Source of the DNA: Bacteroidota bacterium | GTDB lineage: Bacteria > Bacteroidota > Ignavibacteria > SZUA-365 | Assembly: GCA_018224415.1 (NCBI GenBank) | Contig: JAGTUZ010000165.1 | Coordinates: 1 to 26,909 of the forward strand | Reading direction: 5' to 3' | Length of the DNA stretch: 26,909 bases | Shown: piece after piece, positions 14,683 to 22,612 of the stretch | How positions within the stretch are numbered: position 1 is the stretch's first letter | Layout: each line of letters opens with the position of its first letter | Made by a program: the position numbers and the translations under genes | Notes under the pieces: generated by a model | Seen by the model: the letters and a program-made list of their open reading frames with translations, nothing else | What the model was told of the DNA's origin: nothing | Databases searched by the model: none

Positions 14683-16041
14683 CTATAGTATATACTGACT
14701 CAGGTCACGGTTCTTCGCGATGTCGGCCAATTTGTCCTGCACCATGGCCGCGTCGACGTGGACGGTTTCCTGTGTGATCACATCCGGCACTTCATACAGG
14801 ATCTGCTCGAGCAGCGTCGTGAGGATAGTATGCAATCGACGCGCCCCGATATTTTCCACCTGTTCATTGACTTCCGCAGCCAGGCGGGCGATCTCCCGGA
14901 TACCGTCTTCCTCAAACACCAGCGTGACGCCATCGGTAGCGAGAAGTGCGGCGTACTGTTTGAGAAGGGCGTTTTTCGGTTTGGTGAGAATGGCAACGAA
15001 ATCCTCTTCCGTAAGGCTGTCGAGTTCGACGCGGATCGGAAATCGGCCCTGCAGCTCCGGAATCAGGTCGCTGGGCTTCGCGACATGGAAGGCACCCGAG
15101 GCAATGAAGAGGATGTGGTCGGTGCGCACGACACCATATTTGGTGTTGACGTTGCTGCCCTCGACGATCGGCAGCAGGTCGCGCTGCACTCCCTCCCGGC
15201 TGACATCCACTCCCCCGCCGGTGGATTTCGGTCCGGCCACCTTGTCAATTTCATCGATGAAAATGATGCCGGCGTTCTGTGCGCGTTCTCTTGCGATACG
15301 GGACACCGCATCGGGATCGATGAGTTTCTGTGCTTCGTCCTGCTGCAGGATATCGCGCGCCTCGGCGATGCTGATCTTCCGTTTCTTCGATTTCTTGGGC
15401 ATCATCGAACTGAGCAGGTTCTGGATGTCGACGCCCATGTCTTCAAGTCCCATCGGACCGAAGATCTGCATGTTTGCCCCCGGAGAAACGGTGGTGTCGA
15501 TCTCAATGATCCGGCTGTCAAGATTCCCTGCCCGCAGCTGCTCGCGCAGTTTCTCGCGTGTCTGCGACTGTACCTCGTTGTCCTGCTCCTGTCCGGGCGA
15601 CCGGGGAAAAATGATATCGAGGATGCGCTCCTCGGTCAGCTGTGCGGCACGTTCCTGCACCTCAACCGCCTTCTCTGCGCGCACCTGGTTGATGGCGATT
15701 TCCATCAGGTCGCGTACCATCGATTCAACGTCGCGGCCGACATACCCGACCTCTGTGAATTTGGAGGCCTCGACCTTGAGAAAGGGCGCTCCTGCCAGCT
15801 TGCTGAGACGGCGGGCGATCTCGGTTTTCCCGACGCCCGTCGGACCGATCATGATGATGTTGTTGGGCATGATCTCGTCACGAAGGAAATCCTCGACCTG
15901 CTGGCGCCGCCACCGGTTGCGAAGCGCGATGGCGACGGAGCGCTTCGCGTTGTGCTGTCCGATGATGTACTTGTCGAGTTCTTCGACGATGCGGCGCGGG
16001 GTCAGTGTTTCCTGCAGATTTTGAAATAAGTCTTCGTTCAT
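14683..16041 (-). CDS. hslU: ATP-dependent protease ATPase subunit HslU (ClpY)
   Basis: HslU is the AAA+ unfoldase that feeds proteins into the HslV peptidase. The product is 452 residues, as expected. It begins MNEDLFQNLQETLTPRRIVE. Walker A is GPTGVGKTEIARRL, the pore loop region is EVGYVGRDVESMVRDL, the intermediate domain spans roughly residues 110-240, Walker B is AGIIFIDEIDKVAG, and sensor/arginine elements include LQGRFPIRVEL. The C-terminus DLSQYIL matches the conserved tail that docks into HslV. It starts 6 bases after hslV. Confidence 0.98.
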   Translation of the reverse strand: MNEDLFQNLQETLTPRRIVEELDKYIIGQHNAKRSVAIALRNRWRRQQVEDFLRDEIMPNNIIMIGPTGVGKTEIARRLSKLAGAPFLKVEASKFTEVGYVGRDVESMVRDLMEIAINQVRAEKAVEVQERAAQLTEERILDIIFPRSPGQEQDNEVQSQTREKLREQLRAGNLDSRIIEIDTTVSPGANMQIFGPMGLEDMGVDIQNLLSSMMPKKSKKRKISIAEARDILQQDEAQKLIDPDAVSRIARERAQNAGIIFIDEIDKVAGPKSTGGGVDVSREGVQRDLLPIVEGSNVNTKYGVVRTDHILFIASGAFHVAKPSDLIPELQGRFPIRVELDSLTEEDFVAILTKPKNALLKQYAALLATDGVTLVFEEDGIREIARLAAEVNEQVENIGARRLHTILTTLLEQILYEVPDVITQETVHVDAAMVQDKLADIAKNRDLSQYIL

Positions 16042-16047
16042 GGGTGC

Positions 16048-16587
16048 CTACAGTTCCTCGATCACAATGTTGCTGTTGGTATAAATGCAGATATCCGCCG
16101 CGGTACGCAGCGCTTCCTCGACGATTGTGCGTGCGGGCATGTCGGTGTGCCGAATGAGCATGCGTGCGGCAGCCAGCGCGTAACTGCCGCCGGAACCGAT
16201 GGCAACGATGCCGTCATCCGGTTCGATAACGTCTCCTGTTCCTGATATGATCAGGGCTTTATCGTTGTTGACAACAGCCAGCAGCGCCTCGAGTCGGCGA
16301 AGGTATTTGTCGGTCCGCCAGTCCTTGGCGAGTTCCACGGCGGCACGCTCGAAATTTCCATGATATTCCTCCAGTTTCGCCTCGAATTTTTCCGAAAGCG
16401 TGAAGGCGTCGGCGGCCGAACCGGCGAACCCGGCGAGCACCGTGCCGCGGTACATTTTGCGCACCTTGCGGCTGTGATGCTTCATGACGGTTTCGCCGAC
16501 CGTCACCTGGCCGTCTGCCCCGAGCACGGCCTTGCCGTCGCGGATAAGCCCGAGCACGGTTGTCGAGCGGATGAGTTGTCGTTGCAT
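16048..16587 (-). CDS. hslV: ATP-dependent protease peptidase subunit HslV
   Basis: HslV is the proteasome-like threonine peptidase of the HslUV complex. The product is 179 residues from the ATG at 16587. The proenzyme starts MQRQLIRSTTVLGLIRDGKA. Removal of eight residues would expose Thr9 as the catalytic N-terminal threonine, matching the TTVL/TTIV mature start of the family. Further family signatures are VLGADGQVT, AGFAGSAADAFTL and VAIGSGGSYALAAARML. An in-frame start at 16638 would add 17 residues and overlap rpoN, so I reject it. It lies 47 bases after rpoN and 6 before hslU. Confidence 0.97.
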   Translation of the reverse strand: MQRQLIRSTTVLGLIRDGKAVLGADGQVTVGETVMKHHSRKVRKMYRGTVLAGFAGSAADAFTLSEKFEAKLEEYHGNFERAAVELAKDWRTDKYLRRLEALLAVVNNDKALIISGTGDVIEPDDGIVAIGSGGSYALAAARMLIRHTDMPARTIVEEALRTAADICIYTNSNIVIEEL

Positions 16588-16634
16588 GGCGTGGGTCCTG
16601 TATTTCTTTGCGTTAGTCGAGTTATTCTTGCATG

Positions 16635-18149
16635 TCATTCGAGCCGCTTTCGCATGCGCGAGACAGGGATATCCATGGCTTCACGGTACTTGGCCACCGT
16701 ACGCCGGGCGATGTTGAATCCCCGCTCTTTGAGAATATCGGTCAGCGCTTGATCGCTCAGGGGCTTTCGCGGATGTTCGTCGGAAATGATTTCCCGGATG
16801 ATGGCCATCACCTCCTTGTTGGCGACCTCCTCGCCGTCATCCGTTGTGATGCCCTCACTGAAGTAATACCGCAGTTCGAATACGCCCCACTCCGTCTGCG
16901 CGTATTTCCCGTTCACCACGCGGGAAATGGTGGAGATATCCATCTCGATATCCTCCGCGATAACCTTGTAGATCAGCGGTTTGAGATGGCCTTGGCCGTG
17001 CTCGAACCAGGGACGCTGATGATCCACTATCGAATGCATGACCGCAAGCATGGTGTTGCGACGCTGGTAGATCGACTGGATGAACCACTTCGCGGCTTCC
17101 ATCTTCTGACGGAGGAACTGCCTGGTTTCGCTGGTAATGCGCTTTCGCTGGTTGAGAAGCATTTCCTTGTACGCCCTGTTGACCCGAAGCGGAGGCACGC
17201 CCCGTTCGTTGAGCGTGATCACGAATTCTCCGTCTTCTTTATGGATGAAGAAGTCAGGAGTGAGATAGTTGTCCGCCACGACGCCGTCGGATTCTCCCGG
17301 CTTGGGATTGAGTCCGCGGATGACGTCGAATGCCCGGCGAAGCATGTCTTCGTTGATATGCAGATCCTGCATCAGCTTGTCGAAATGCTTCTTTTCGAAG
17401 GCGTCCCATGCCTCCAGGAGGATGCGCTGGGCGATAATGCGGGGTGTGCTCGTGTTCGGCAGCAATTCGAGCTGCACGAGCAGACACTCGCGGAGATTGC
17501 GGGATGCGATGGCCGGCGGGTCGAGGCGCTGGATGCCGCGAATCACCGACTCTGCCTGCTGCGTCGTCAGATGAAGATCATGAGTGAGATTGAAATCCTG
17601 TCGCAAGCCTTCGAAATCGACATGCAGATAGCCATCGTCGTCGATATTCCAGAGAATTTCTTCCGCGAACAGCATTTCATCCTCGGAGAAATTCAGCATC
17701 TGGATCTGCGTGTGCAGACGCTCCCGCATGGTCTCCATCGCCGGTGTGGGCATTTCCCGGTCGTCGTCGTCGTCCCAGTATTTGTTGACCGACGCACCAC
17801 CTTCGGTGTTTTCGAAGAACTCCTCCCAGGAATATTCCTCGTCGGAGTGTTCGCGGATCTCCTTGTCCATCGTGTCGGAGTCGGAACTGGACTCCTTCGC
17901 CTTGACGATGGCGTCGTCTTGCCCGTCTGTCCCGTCTTCGTCAGAATCCTGTTCCTCCTGCAACTGCTCGAGCCGTTCCTCCTGCTCGTCCTCGAGTTCC
18001 ATGCCCTCCTCGAGCAAGGGATTCATCTCGAGTTCATCCTTGATCTTTTGCTCGAGCTGAAGGGTCGGAAGCTGAAGTATTTTAAGGTATTGGACCTGCG
18101 CAGGTGAGAGACGCTGTTGCAGTTTCTGCGTCTGGGTGAGGTGGAGCAT
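16635..18149 (-). CDS. rpoN: RNA polymerase sigma-54 factor
   Basis: RpoN directs RNA polymerase to -24/-12 promoters and needs an AAA+ activator to open them. The product is 504 residues. The glutamine- and leucine-rich region I (residues 1-50, QTQKLQQRLSPAQVQYLKIL) contacts activators. A long strongly acidic region II follows (about 50-150), then the core-binding domain. The promoter-binding part follows, with a helix-turn-helix near ISTISRVVNGKYAQTEWG and the RpoN box ARRTVAKYRE at 481-490. The gene starts 2 bases after DUF3109. I found no convincing sigma-54 promoter or activator gene within the window. Confidence 0.98.
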   Translation of the reverse strand: MLHLTQTQKLQQRLSPAQVQYLKILQLPTLQLEQKIKDELEMNPLLEEGMELEDEQEERLEQLQEEQDSDEDGTDGQDDAIVKAKESSSDSDTMDKEIREHSDEEYSWEEFFENTEGGASVNKYWDDDDDREMPTPAMETMRERLHTQIQMLNFSEDEMLFAEEILWNIDDDGYLHVDFEGLRQDFNLTHDLHLTTQQAESVIRGIQRLDPPAIASRNLRECLLVQLELLPNTSTPRIIAQRILLEAWDAFEKKHFDKLMQDLHINEDMLRRAFDVIRGLNPKPGESDGVVADNYLTPDFFIHKEDGEFVITLNERGVPPLRVNRAYKEMLLNQRKRITSETRQFLRQKMEAAKWFIQSIYQRRNTMLAVMHSIVDHQRPWFEHGQGHLKPLIYKVIAEDIEMDISTISRVVNGKYAQTEWGVFELRYYFSEGITTDDGEEVANKEVMAIIREIISDEHPRKPLSDQALTDILKERGFNIARRTVAKYREAMDIPVSRMRKRLE

Positions 18150-18151
18150 CC

Positions 18152-18700
18152 CTATTCGCTTCCCTCCTCCCGGACGCGCGCGGAGAGCGCCGAGGCGAAG
18201 TCCTTCCCAAAGGCACGCGCGATGGCGCCGCCGAGAAAATCAACCATGGGAACGTCCTCCCGCTCGCCGGCCTGTAACGCCGGAGCGCATTCCTGGAAAC
18301 GCTCGTAGTGGAGCTGGTCACGTCGCTTGCCGCGGACGCGGATGGGAAACAAATGGCAGGAAAGGGGTTTTGGCCAACGAAATCGGCCTTCCGTATGCAA
18401 TTTCTGTATCGAGCAGACGGCTACATCGTTCTCGTATATGACAAAGACGCAGGCCCGCTCGTCGTGGCAGCGGATGGTGAGTTCCCCGTCATCCTCGACT
18501 ATCAAGCCAAGACGGTCGCCTTCCTCCCGATGCGCCACCGGAAGCAGGTCCCGCACGGCAGTCCACGCCTCTTGGATAAGGGGAATTTCCTCTTCCGTCA
18601 CTGGAGGCCCGCTTCCGCCCGGGAACGTGCAACAGGCGCCCTTGCAGGCGGCCAGGTCGCAGGAAAACCGGGTGGTGAGTATGCTGCTGTCAATACGCAT
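18152..18700 (-). CDS. DUF3109 family cysteine-rich protein
   Basis: The product is 182 residues from the ATG at 18700; a GTG four codons earlier is possible, and neither has a clear Shine-Dalgarno. The cysteine pattern is FSCDLAACKGACC near the N-terminus, followed by GPPVTEEEIPLI, then RACVF, AVCSIQKLH, the conserved PLSCHLFPIRV and a late ECAPAL. This matches DUF3109/YkgJ-like proteins, in which the cysteines probably bind a metal or an iron-sulfur cluster; no activity is established. It is the promoter-proximal gene of the long minus-strand run and is followed 2 bases later by rpoN. Confidence 0.88.
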   Translation of the reverse strand: MRIDSSILTTRFSCDLAACKGACCTFPGGSGPPVTEEEIPLIQEAWTAVRDLLPVAHREEGDRLGLIVEDDGELTIRCHDERACVFVIYENDVAVCSIQKLHTEGRFRWPKPLSCHLFPIRVRGKRRDQLHYERFQECAPALQAGEREDVPMVDFLGGAIARAFGKDFASALSARVREEGSE

Positions 18701-18727
18701 GGAATATGGCACGATTTTTATTCATCT

Positions 18728-18745
18728 TTTTCAAGTTATTGAAAA
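18728..18745. repeat. Inverted repeat in the divergent promoter region
   Basis: TTTTCAA-GTTA-TTGAAAA is a perfect 7-base inverted repeat with a 4-base spacer. It covers the candidate -10 of the DUF3109-rpoN transcript (TAACTT at 18738-18733), a good position for an operator. Confidence 0.55.
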
Positions 18746-18761
18746 CTCCCAGTCGAATCAA
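18733..18761 (-). promoter_or_regulatory. Candidate promoter of DUF3109-rpoN-hslVU
   Basis: On the minus strand TTGATT (18761-18756), a 17-base spacer and TAACTT followed by G (18738-18733), about 33 bases before the ATG. The TAACTTG element recurs in the rodZ candidate promoter. Confidence 0.5.
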
Positions 18762-18792
18762 GGTTGATTTTTTCCGGTCCTGTATTTGTCTC

Positions 18793-18822
18793 TTGCTTCG
18801 TACCGGACATGCGCCGTATGAT
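18793..18822 (+). promoter_or_regulatory. Candidate promoter of dprA
   Basis: TTGCTT (18793-18798), an 18-base spacer and TATGAT (18817-18822), 35 bases before the dprA ATG. An inverted repeat TCCGGT/ACCGGA (18773-18778 and 18802-18807) surrounds the -35 hexamer. Confidence 0.5.
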
Positions 18823-18857
18823 GGTGCGATATCAGGGAGCATCATCCGGCAACGCCT

Positions 18858-19973
18858 ATGTCCGATCCATTTGATTTTTTCCGCATTTCCCAACTGCCAT
18901 CCGTCGGACCCGCCCGCGGGCGGGCCCTTCTCTCGCAATACGGTTCCTTCGCGAATCTGCTGCGCACAAGCGTCGGCGAACTCCGACAGGTCGAGGGCAT
19001 CAACCGCCAACTCTCGGCGCGTCTCGCCGAAGCGCTCGCGGCCGAACGCCGCAACGGAGCCATCGAACGCGCTGTGGAGGAAAATCGTCGTCTCTGCGAG
19101 CGGCATTCTTTTGTCTTCCTCCCCTTGAGCGACCCGTCGTACCCCCCGGTACTGCGCGCGATTTACGATCCGCCGTTGTACCTGTTTCTGCGGGGCAGCC
19201 TCGTCGCTGACGACACTCCGGCCGTGGCGGTGATCGGAACACGGAGTCCGAGCGATTACGGTCGCCAGGTGGCCGAGGAATTCAGCCGCGCGTTTGCGGC
19301 CGCGTCGGTAACCGTGGTGAGCGGACTGGCGATGGGCATCGACACCGTGGCCCACCGGAGTACGCTCCGTGCGGAAGGACGCACGGTCGCCGTGCTGGGC
19401 AGCGGCCTTCTGAAGGTGTATCCCGGTGTGAACCGTGGTCTCGCCGAATCGATCGCGGAGCACGGCTGTGTGCTTTCCGAACTCCCGCTCGACGCGAAAC
19501 CCGACGCGGTCAATTTCCCCCGGCGCAATCGCATCATCAGCGGACTTTCCCGTTGCCTGGTTGTCGTCGAAAGTGACGTTCGCGGAGGTGCGATGATCAC
19601 TGCGAGCATTGCAATCGATCAGAACCGCGATCTGTTCGCCGTTCCGGGGAGCATCTACAATCCGAGATCCGCCGGCCCCCACCAATTGCTCCGGCAGAGC
19701 ATGGCGCTTCCGGCGACATCGGCAGAGGACGTGCTCGCGGAGCTGCTCCCCCTCCGGAAACCCGCACGCGTCGTGCCGGCCCGGCAATTGACGCTCACCG
19801 AGCAGCGCATCGCCGACCTGCTCGGCTCGGAACCGCAGCACATCGATGATCTCGCCGTGCGCAGCGGTCAGCCCCTGCCGTCGCTTCTCGTCGAACTTCT
19901 TCAAATGGAACTGAATGGCATTGTTCGCCAACTTCCGGGGAAATATTTTACCCTGTTCGGCGCGGCACCCTGA
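18858..19973 (+). CDS. dprA: DNA-processing protein DprA (Smf)
   Basis: DprA protects incoming single-stranded DNA and loads RecA during natural transformation. The product is 371 residues. An N-terminal helix-hairpin-helix/SAM-like region (about 1-70, QLPSVGPARGRALLSQYG) is followed by the Rossmann-like DprA domain. That domain contains VAVIGTRSPSDYGRQVAEEF, VVSGLAMGIDTVAHRSTL, the basic DNA-contact stretch FPRRNRIISGLS and SDVRGGAMITASIAIDQNRD. A C-terminal winged-helix domain occupies about residues 300-365. It is first on the plus strand with a visible promoter; only a weak GGGAG lies upstream of the ATG. Competence itself cannot be inferred because dprA is widespread. Confidence 0.96.
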   Translation: MSDPFDFFRISQLPSVGPARGRALLSQYGSFANLLRTSVGELRQVEGINRQLSARLAEALAAERRNGAIERAVEENRRLCERHSFVFLPLSDPSYPPVLRAIYDPPLYLFLRGSLVADDTPAVAVIGTRSPSDYGRQVAEEFSRAFAAASVTVVSGLAMGIDTVAHRSTLRAEGRTVAVLGSGLLKVYPGVNRGLAESIAEHGCVLSELPLDAKPDAVNFPRRNRIISGLSRCLVVVESDVRGGAMITASIAIDQNRDLFAVPGSIYNPRSAGPHQLLRQSMALPATSAEDVLAELLPLRKPARVVPARQLTLTEQRIADLLGSEPQHIDDLAVRSGQPLPSLLVELLQMELNGIVRQLPGKYFTLFGAAP

Positions 19974-20005
19974 TTCCGCGATTTCCTCCATGCATCCAAG
20001 GACGG

Positions 20006-21280
20006 ATGACCGTGAAAATAAGGCTTCTCACCATTGCCCTTCCCCTTGTTGTGCTCGTCATCGCCATCCTCCTCTTCTGGCCTGCCGGCGGTGCGGACGT
20101 ACCGACCTACGCTGTCCGGAAGGCCGACTTCGACATTTATGTCATCGAGAGTGGTTCGGTGCGCGCCAGGAATTCCTTCACCGTCACCGCTCCGCGCATT
20201 CTCTCCGGCGGCAACTTGCAGGTTGTCTCGCTGGCTGCGGAAGGCACCATCGCCAAGGAGGGGGATCTGCTGGTACGTTTCGACCCGAGCTCCGCCCTCA
20301 AACGCATCGCCGACCGGCAGACCGAACTCAAGACGGCACTTGCGGATCTGGCCAAGCTCAAGGCCCAGCAGGCAGCGGACGAATCGCAGGCCGTTACGGA
20401 GTACGAATCGTCGAAGCTGAATTTCGAGCTGGCCAAAATCGCCCGTGACAAAATGCAGTTCGAACCGGAGGCGCGTAAGCGCGAGGCCCAGATCGAATTC
20501 GAACGTGCAAAGCTGACCTTCGATCAGGCAGAACTCAATATCAAGAACAAAAGTATCGTCCGCCGATCGGAACTCGGCAATCTCCAGCTCCGCATCGAGC
20601 AGATACGCTCCGACATTCTCGAGTCGCAGAAGGAGATGGAACAGCTCACGGTCAAGGCGCCGATCAGCGGACTGATCGTGTACGAGAACAATTGGTCCAC
20701 TGGTCGGAAGATCGCCAAGGGCGACCAGCCCTGGCCCGGCATGCCACTGATCAGCCTGCCTGACCTCTCCGCCATGCAGACGGAAGTGTCGGTCAACGAA
20801 ATGGACATCTCCAAGGTGCGCAAGGATCAGAAAGTGCTCGTGATTCCCGATGCCTTCCCGGACAAGACATTCAACGGGGAGATCACCAGCGTCTCGCAGA
20901 TCGGGAGGCAGAAAGGACAGGGATCGAACGTGAAGGTCTTCGACATCGTCGTGGACATCAAGGAAACCGACGACGTGCTCAAGCCCGGCATCACGACAAC
21001 AAACAAGATCGTTGTCGAGCGCCTCAAGAAGGTGATCTCCGTTCCCCTGATCAGCGTCATCGAGAAAGACGGCAAGACCTATGTCTATGTCGGCGACGGT
21101 GGGTCCTTCGATAAACGCGAAGTGGAACTCGGCGTGCGGAACGACAATTTCGTGGTCGTCAAAAAAGGCGTCAACGCCGGTGAGTCCGTTGCGCTGCGCA
21201 ATCCGGAACAGGATGAAGACGATCCTTCTTTAGATGCGGACAAGGAACCGTCCTCCCCTGCCGCCTCTTCGGAACGCTGA
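20006..21280 (+). CDS. HlyD/MacA-type periplasmic adaptor (membrane fusion protein)
   Basis: The product is 424 residues. An N-terminal membrane anchor (about 5-25, LLTIALPLVVLVIAILLFW) is followed by a barrel-sandwich/lipoyl half. A long alpha-helical coiled-coil hairpin (about 95-215) precedes the second lipoyl half, with VKAPISGLIVYENN. Beta-barrel and membrane-proximal domains end the fold. Such adaptors bridge an inner-membrane pump to a TolC channel. The last 25 residues are acidic and disordered. Start: ATG at 20006 has AAGGA only three bases away; a GTG two codons later has better spacing and would give MKIRLLTIAL. It lies 32 bases after dprA and leads into the permease and TolC genes. 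Confidence 0.92.
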   Translation: MTVKIRLLTIALPLVVLVIAILLFWPAGGADVPTYAVRKADFDIYVIESGSVRARNSFTVTAPRILSGGNLQVVSLAAEGTIAKEGDLLVRFDPSSALKRIADRQTELKTALADLAKLKAQQAADESQAVTEYESSKLNFELAKIARDKMQFEPEARKREAQIEFERAKLTFDQAELNIKNKSIVRRSELGNLQLRIEQIRSDILESQKEMEQLTVKAPISGLIVYENNWSTGRKIAKGDQPWPGMPLISLPDLSAMQTEVSVNEMDISKVRKDQKVLVIPDAFPDKTFNGEITSVSQIGRQKGQGSNVKVFDIVVDIKETDDVLKPGITTTNKIVVERLKKVISVPLISVIEKDGKTYVYVGDGGSFDKREVELGVRNDNFVVVKKGVNAGESVALRNPEQDEDDPSLDADKEPSSPAASSER

Positions 21281-21298
21281 GATGAGGGAGCACCGCGC

Positions 21299-22612
21299 AT
21301 GAGCTTTTCCTTCGCACGATACCGCGAGGCGATCACCATCGCAGCGCAGAGTCTGACACTGCACAAGACACGCTCCTTCCTGACCATGCTGGGAATCGTA
21401 TTCGGTGTGGGGGCCGTGATCGCCATGCTTTCGATCGGCGAGGGAGCACGGCAAGAATCGCTCGAACAGATCGAAGTGCTCGGCGTGCGCAACGTCATCA
21501 TCCGTTCGCTGCCCGCCCCTGAAGAAGAAGATGAAAACGAACCCGGTGCCGCCCGTCCATTCGGCATTTCGCTCAAGGACGCTGATGCGATTCGGCTCGT
21601 CTGCCCCTTCGCTGCGGCAATTACCGTGAACTGGGAATCAGACGTGGAGTCGCGCACCTACCAGGGACAGGCACGCGGCAAACTCATCGGAACGACACCG
21701 GAACACGCCCGGATCTTCAACGTGCGGCTCAGCGACGGCCAATTCCTGACGCAGGGCCATCTCGAGAGCTACGCCAACGTCTGCCTGGTCGGCAGCGAGG
21801 TGAAGAATGAGCTTTTCGGATTTGAAAATCCGCTGGGCAAACTGGTAAAAATCGAGGACCAGTGGTTCACCGTCATCGGCGTCCTCGCGGAAAAAAAGGA
21901 GGCGATTGCCGTCAGCGCGGCGCTTCCTTCGGTCAACGGCAGCATCATCATCCCGCTGACCACGGCCATGGCCAAGTTCCCACGCGAAGCGACGGCGGGG
22001 GTCGCACGTATGGGACGGCGTTTCCGCTTCCGCAATCAGACGGATGGCGGCTATCTCGACCGCAGTACGATCGACCAGATCGCCGTGCGCATCGACGAGC
22101 GCACGGACATCGCGGAAGCTGCCGACATCATCGCGCGCCTTCTGAAGCAACGTCACAACGACCAGGCGGATTTCACGGTGACCATCCCCGAACAGCTCAT
22201 CGAACAGAGCCAGAAAACCCAGAGCATATTCAACATCGTCATGGGAGCCATCGCCGGCATCTCGTTGCTCGTCGGCGGCATCGGCATCATGAACATCATG
22301 CTGGCTTCCGTGCTCGAACGAACGCGCGAAATCGGTGTGCGCCGAGCGCTCGGGGCCACGCGGTCAATGATCATCGTCCAATTCCTGGCCGAAGCGGCGA
22401 TGCTGTCCGTGTTCGGTGGAATACTTGGGATCTTCCTTGGCTGGGCCCTCACCGAGGCGATCAGCGCCTATGCGGAATGGCGGACAATCATCAGTCTCTG
22501 GTCCATTCTCCTTGCGTTTTCCGTCGCCGCGGCGACCGGCATTCTCTTTGGTTATTATCCGGCGAAGCGGGCCGCCGACCGTGACGTCATCGAGGCACTG
22601 CGTTATGAATGA
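21299..22612 (+). CDS. MacB/FtsX-type ABC transporter permease without ATPase domain
   Basis: The product is 437 residues. It has the MacB/FtsX plan: a first transmembrane helix (about 25-47, SFLTMLGIVFGVGAVIAMLS), a large periplasmic MacB-PCD domain (about 50-305), then three helices. The conserved ISLLVGGIGIMNIMLASVLE and RTREIGVRRALGATRSMI link them. An acidic insert (EEEDENEPG) lies early in the periplasmic part. Full-length MacB carries an N-terminal ATPase; this protein lacks one, and no ATPase gene is adjacent, so it needs a partner encoded elsewhere. It follows the adaptor by 18 bases and overlaps the TolC gene by 8, which argues for one export complex for a peptide, lipoprotein or small molecule. 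Confidence 0.93.
   Translation: MSFSFARYREAITIAAQSLTLHKTRSFLTMLGIVFGVGAVIAMLSIGEGARQESLEQIEVLGVRNVIIRSLPAPEEEDENEPGAARPFGISLKDADAIRLVCPFAAAITVNWESDVESRTYQGQARGKLIGTTPEHARIFNVRLSDGQFLTQGHLESYANVCLVGSEVKNELFGFENPLGKLVKIEDQWFTVIGVLAEKKEAIAVSAALPSVNGSIIIPLTTAMAKFPREATAGVARMGRRFRFRNQTDGGYLDRSTIDQIAVRIDERTDIAEAADIIARLLKQRHNDQADFTVTIPEQLIEQSQKTQSIFNIVMGAIAGISLLVGGIGIMNIMLASVLERTREIGVRRALGATRSMIIVQFLAEAAMLSVFGGILGIFLGWALTEAISAYAEWRTIISLWSILLAFSVAAATGILFGYYPAKRAADRDVIEALRYE

Noticed and set aside
16632..18107. 491-codon open frame on the plus strand
   Set aside because: Antisense shadow of rpoN, whose region I and RpoN box are unmistakable.
18706..18720. TGGCACG-N4-TTATT resembling a sigma-54 promoter on the plus strand
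   Set aside because: The -12 GC dinucleotide is replaced by AT, and it points to dprA from about 140 bases away; too weak to call.
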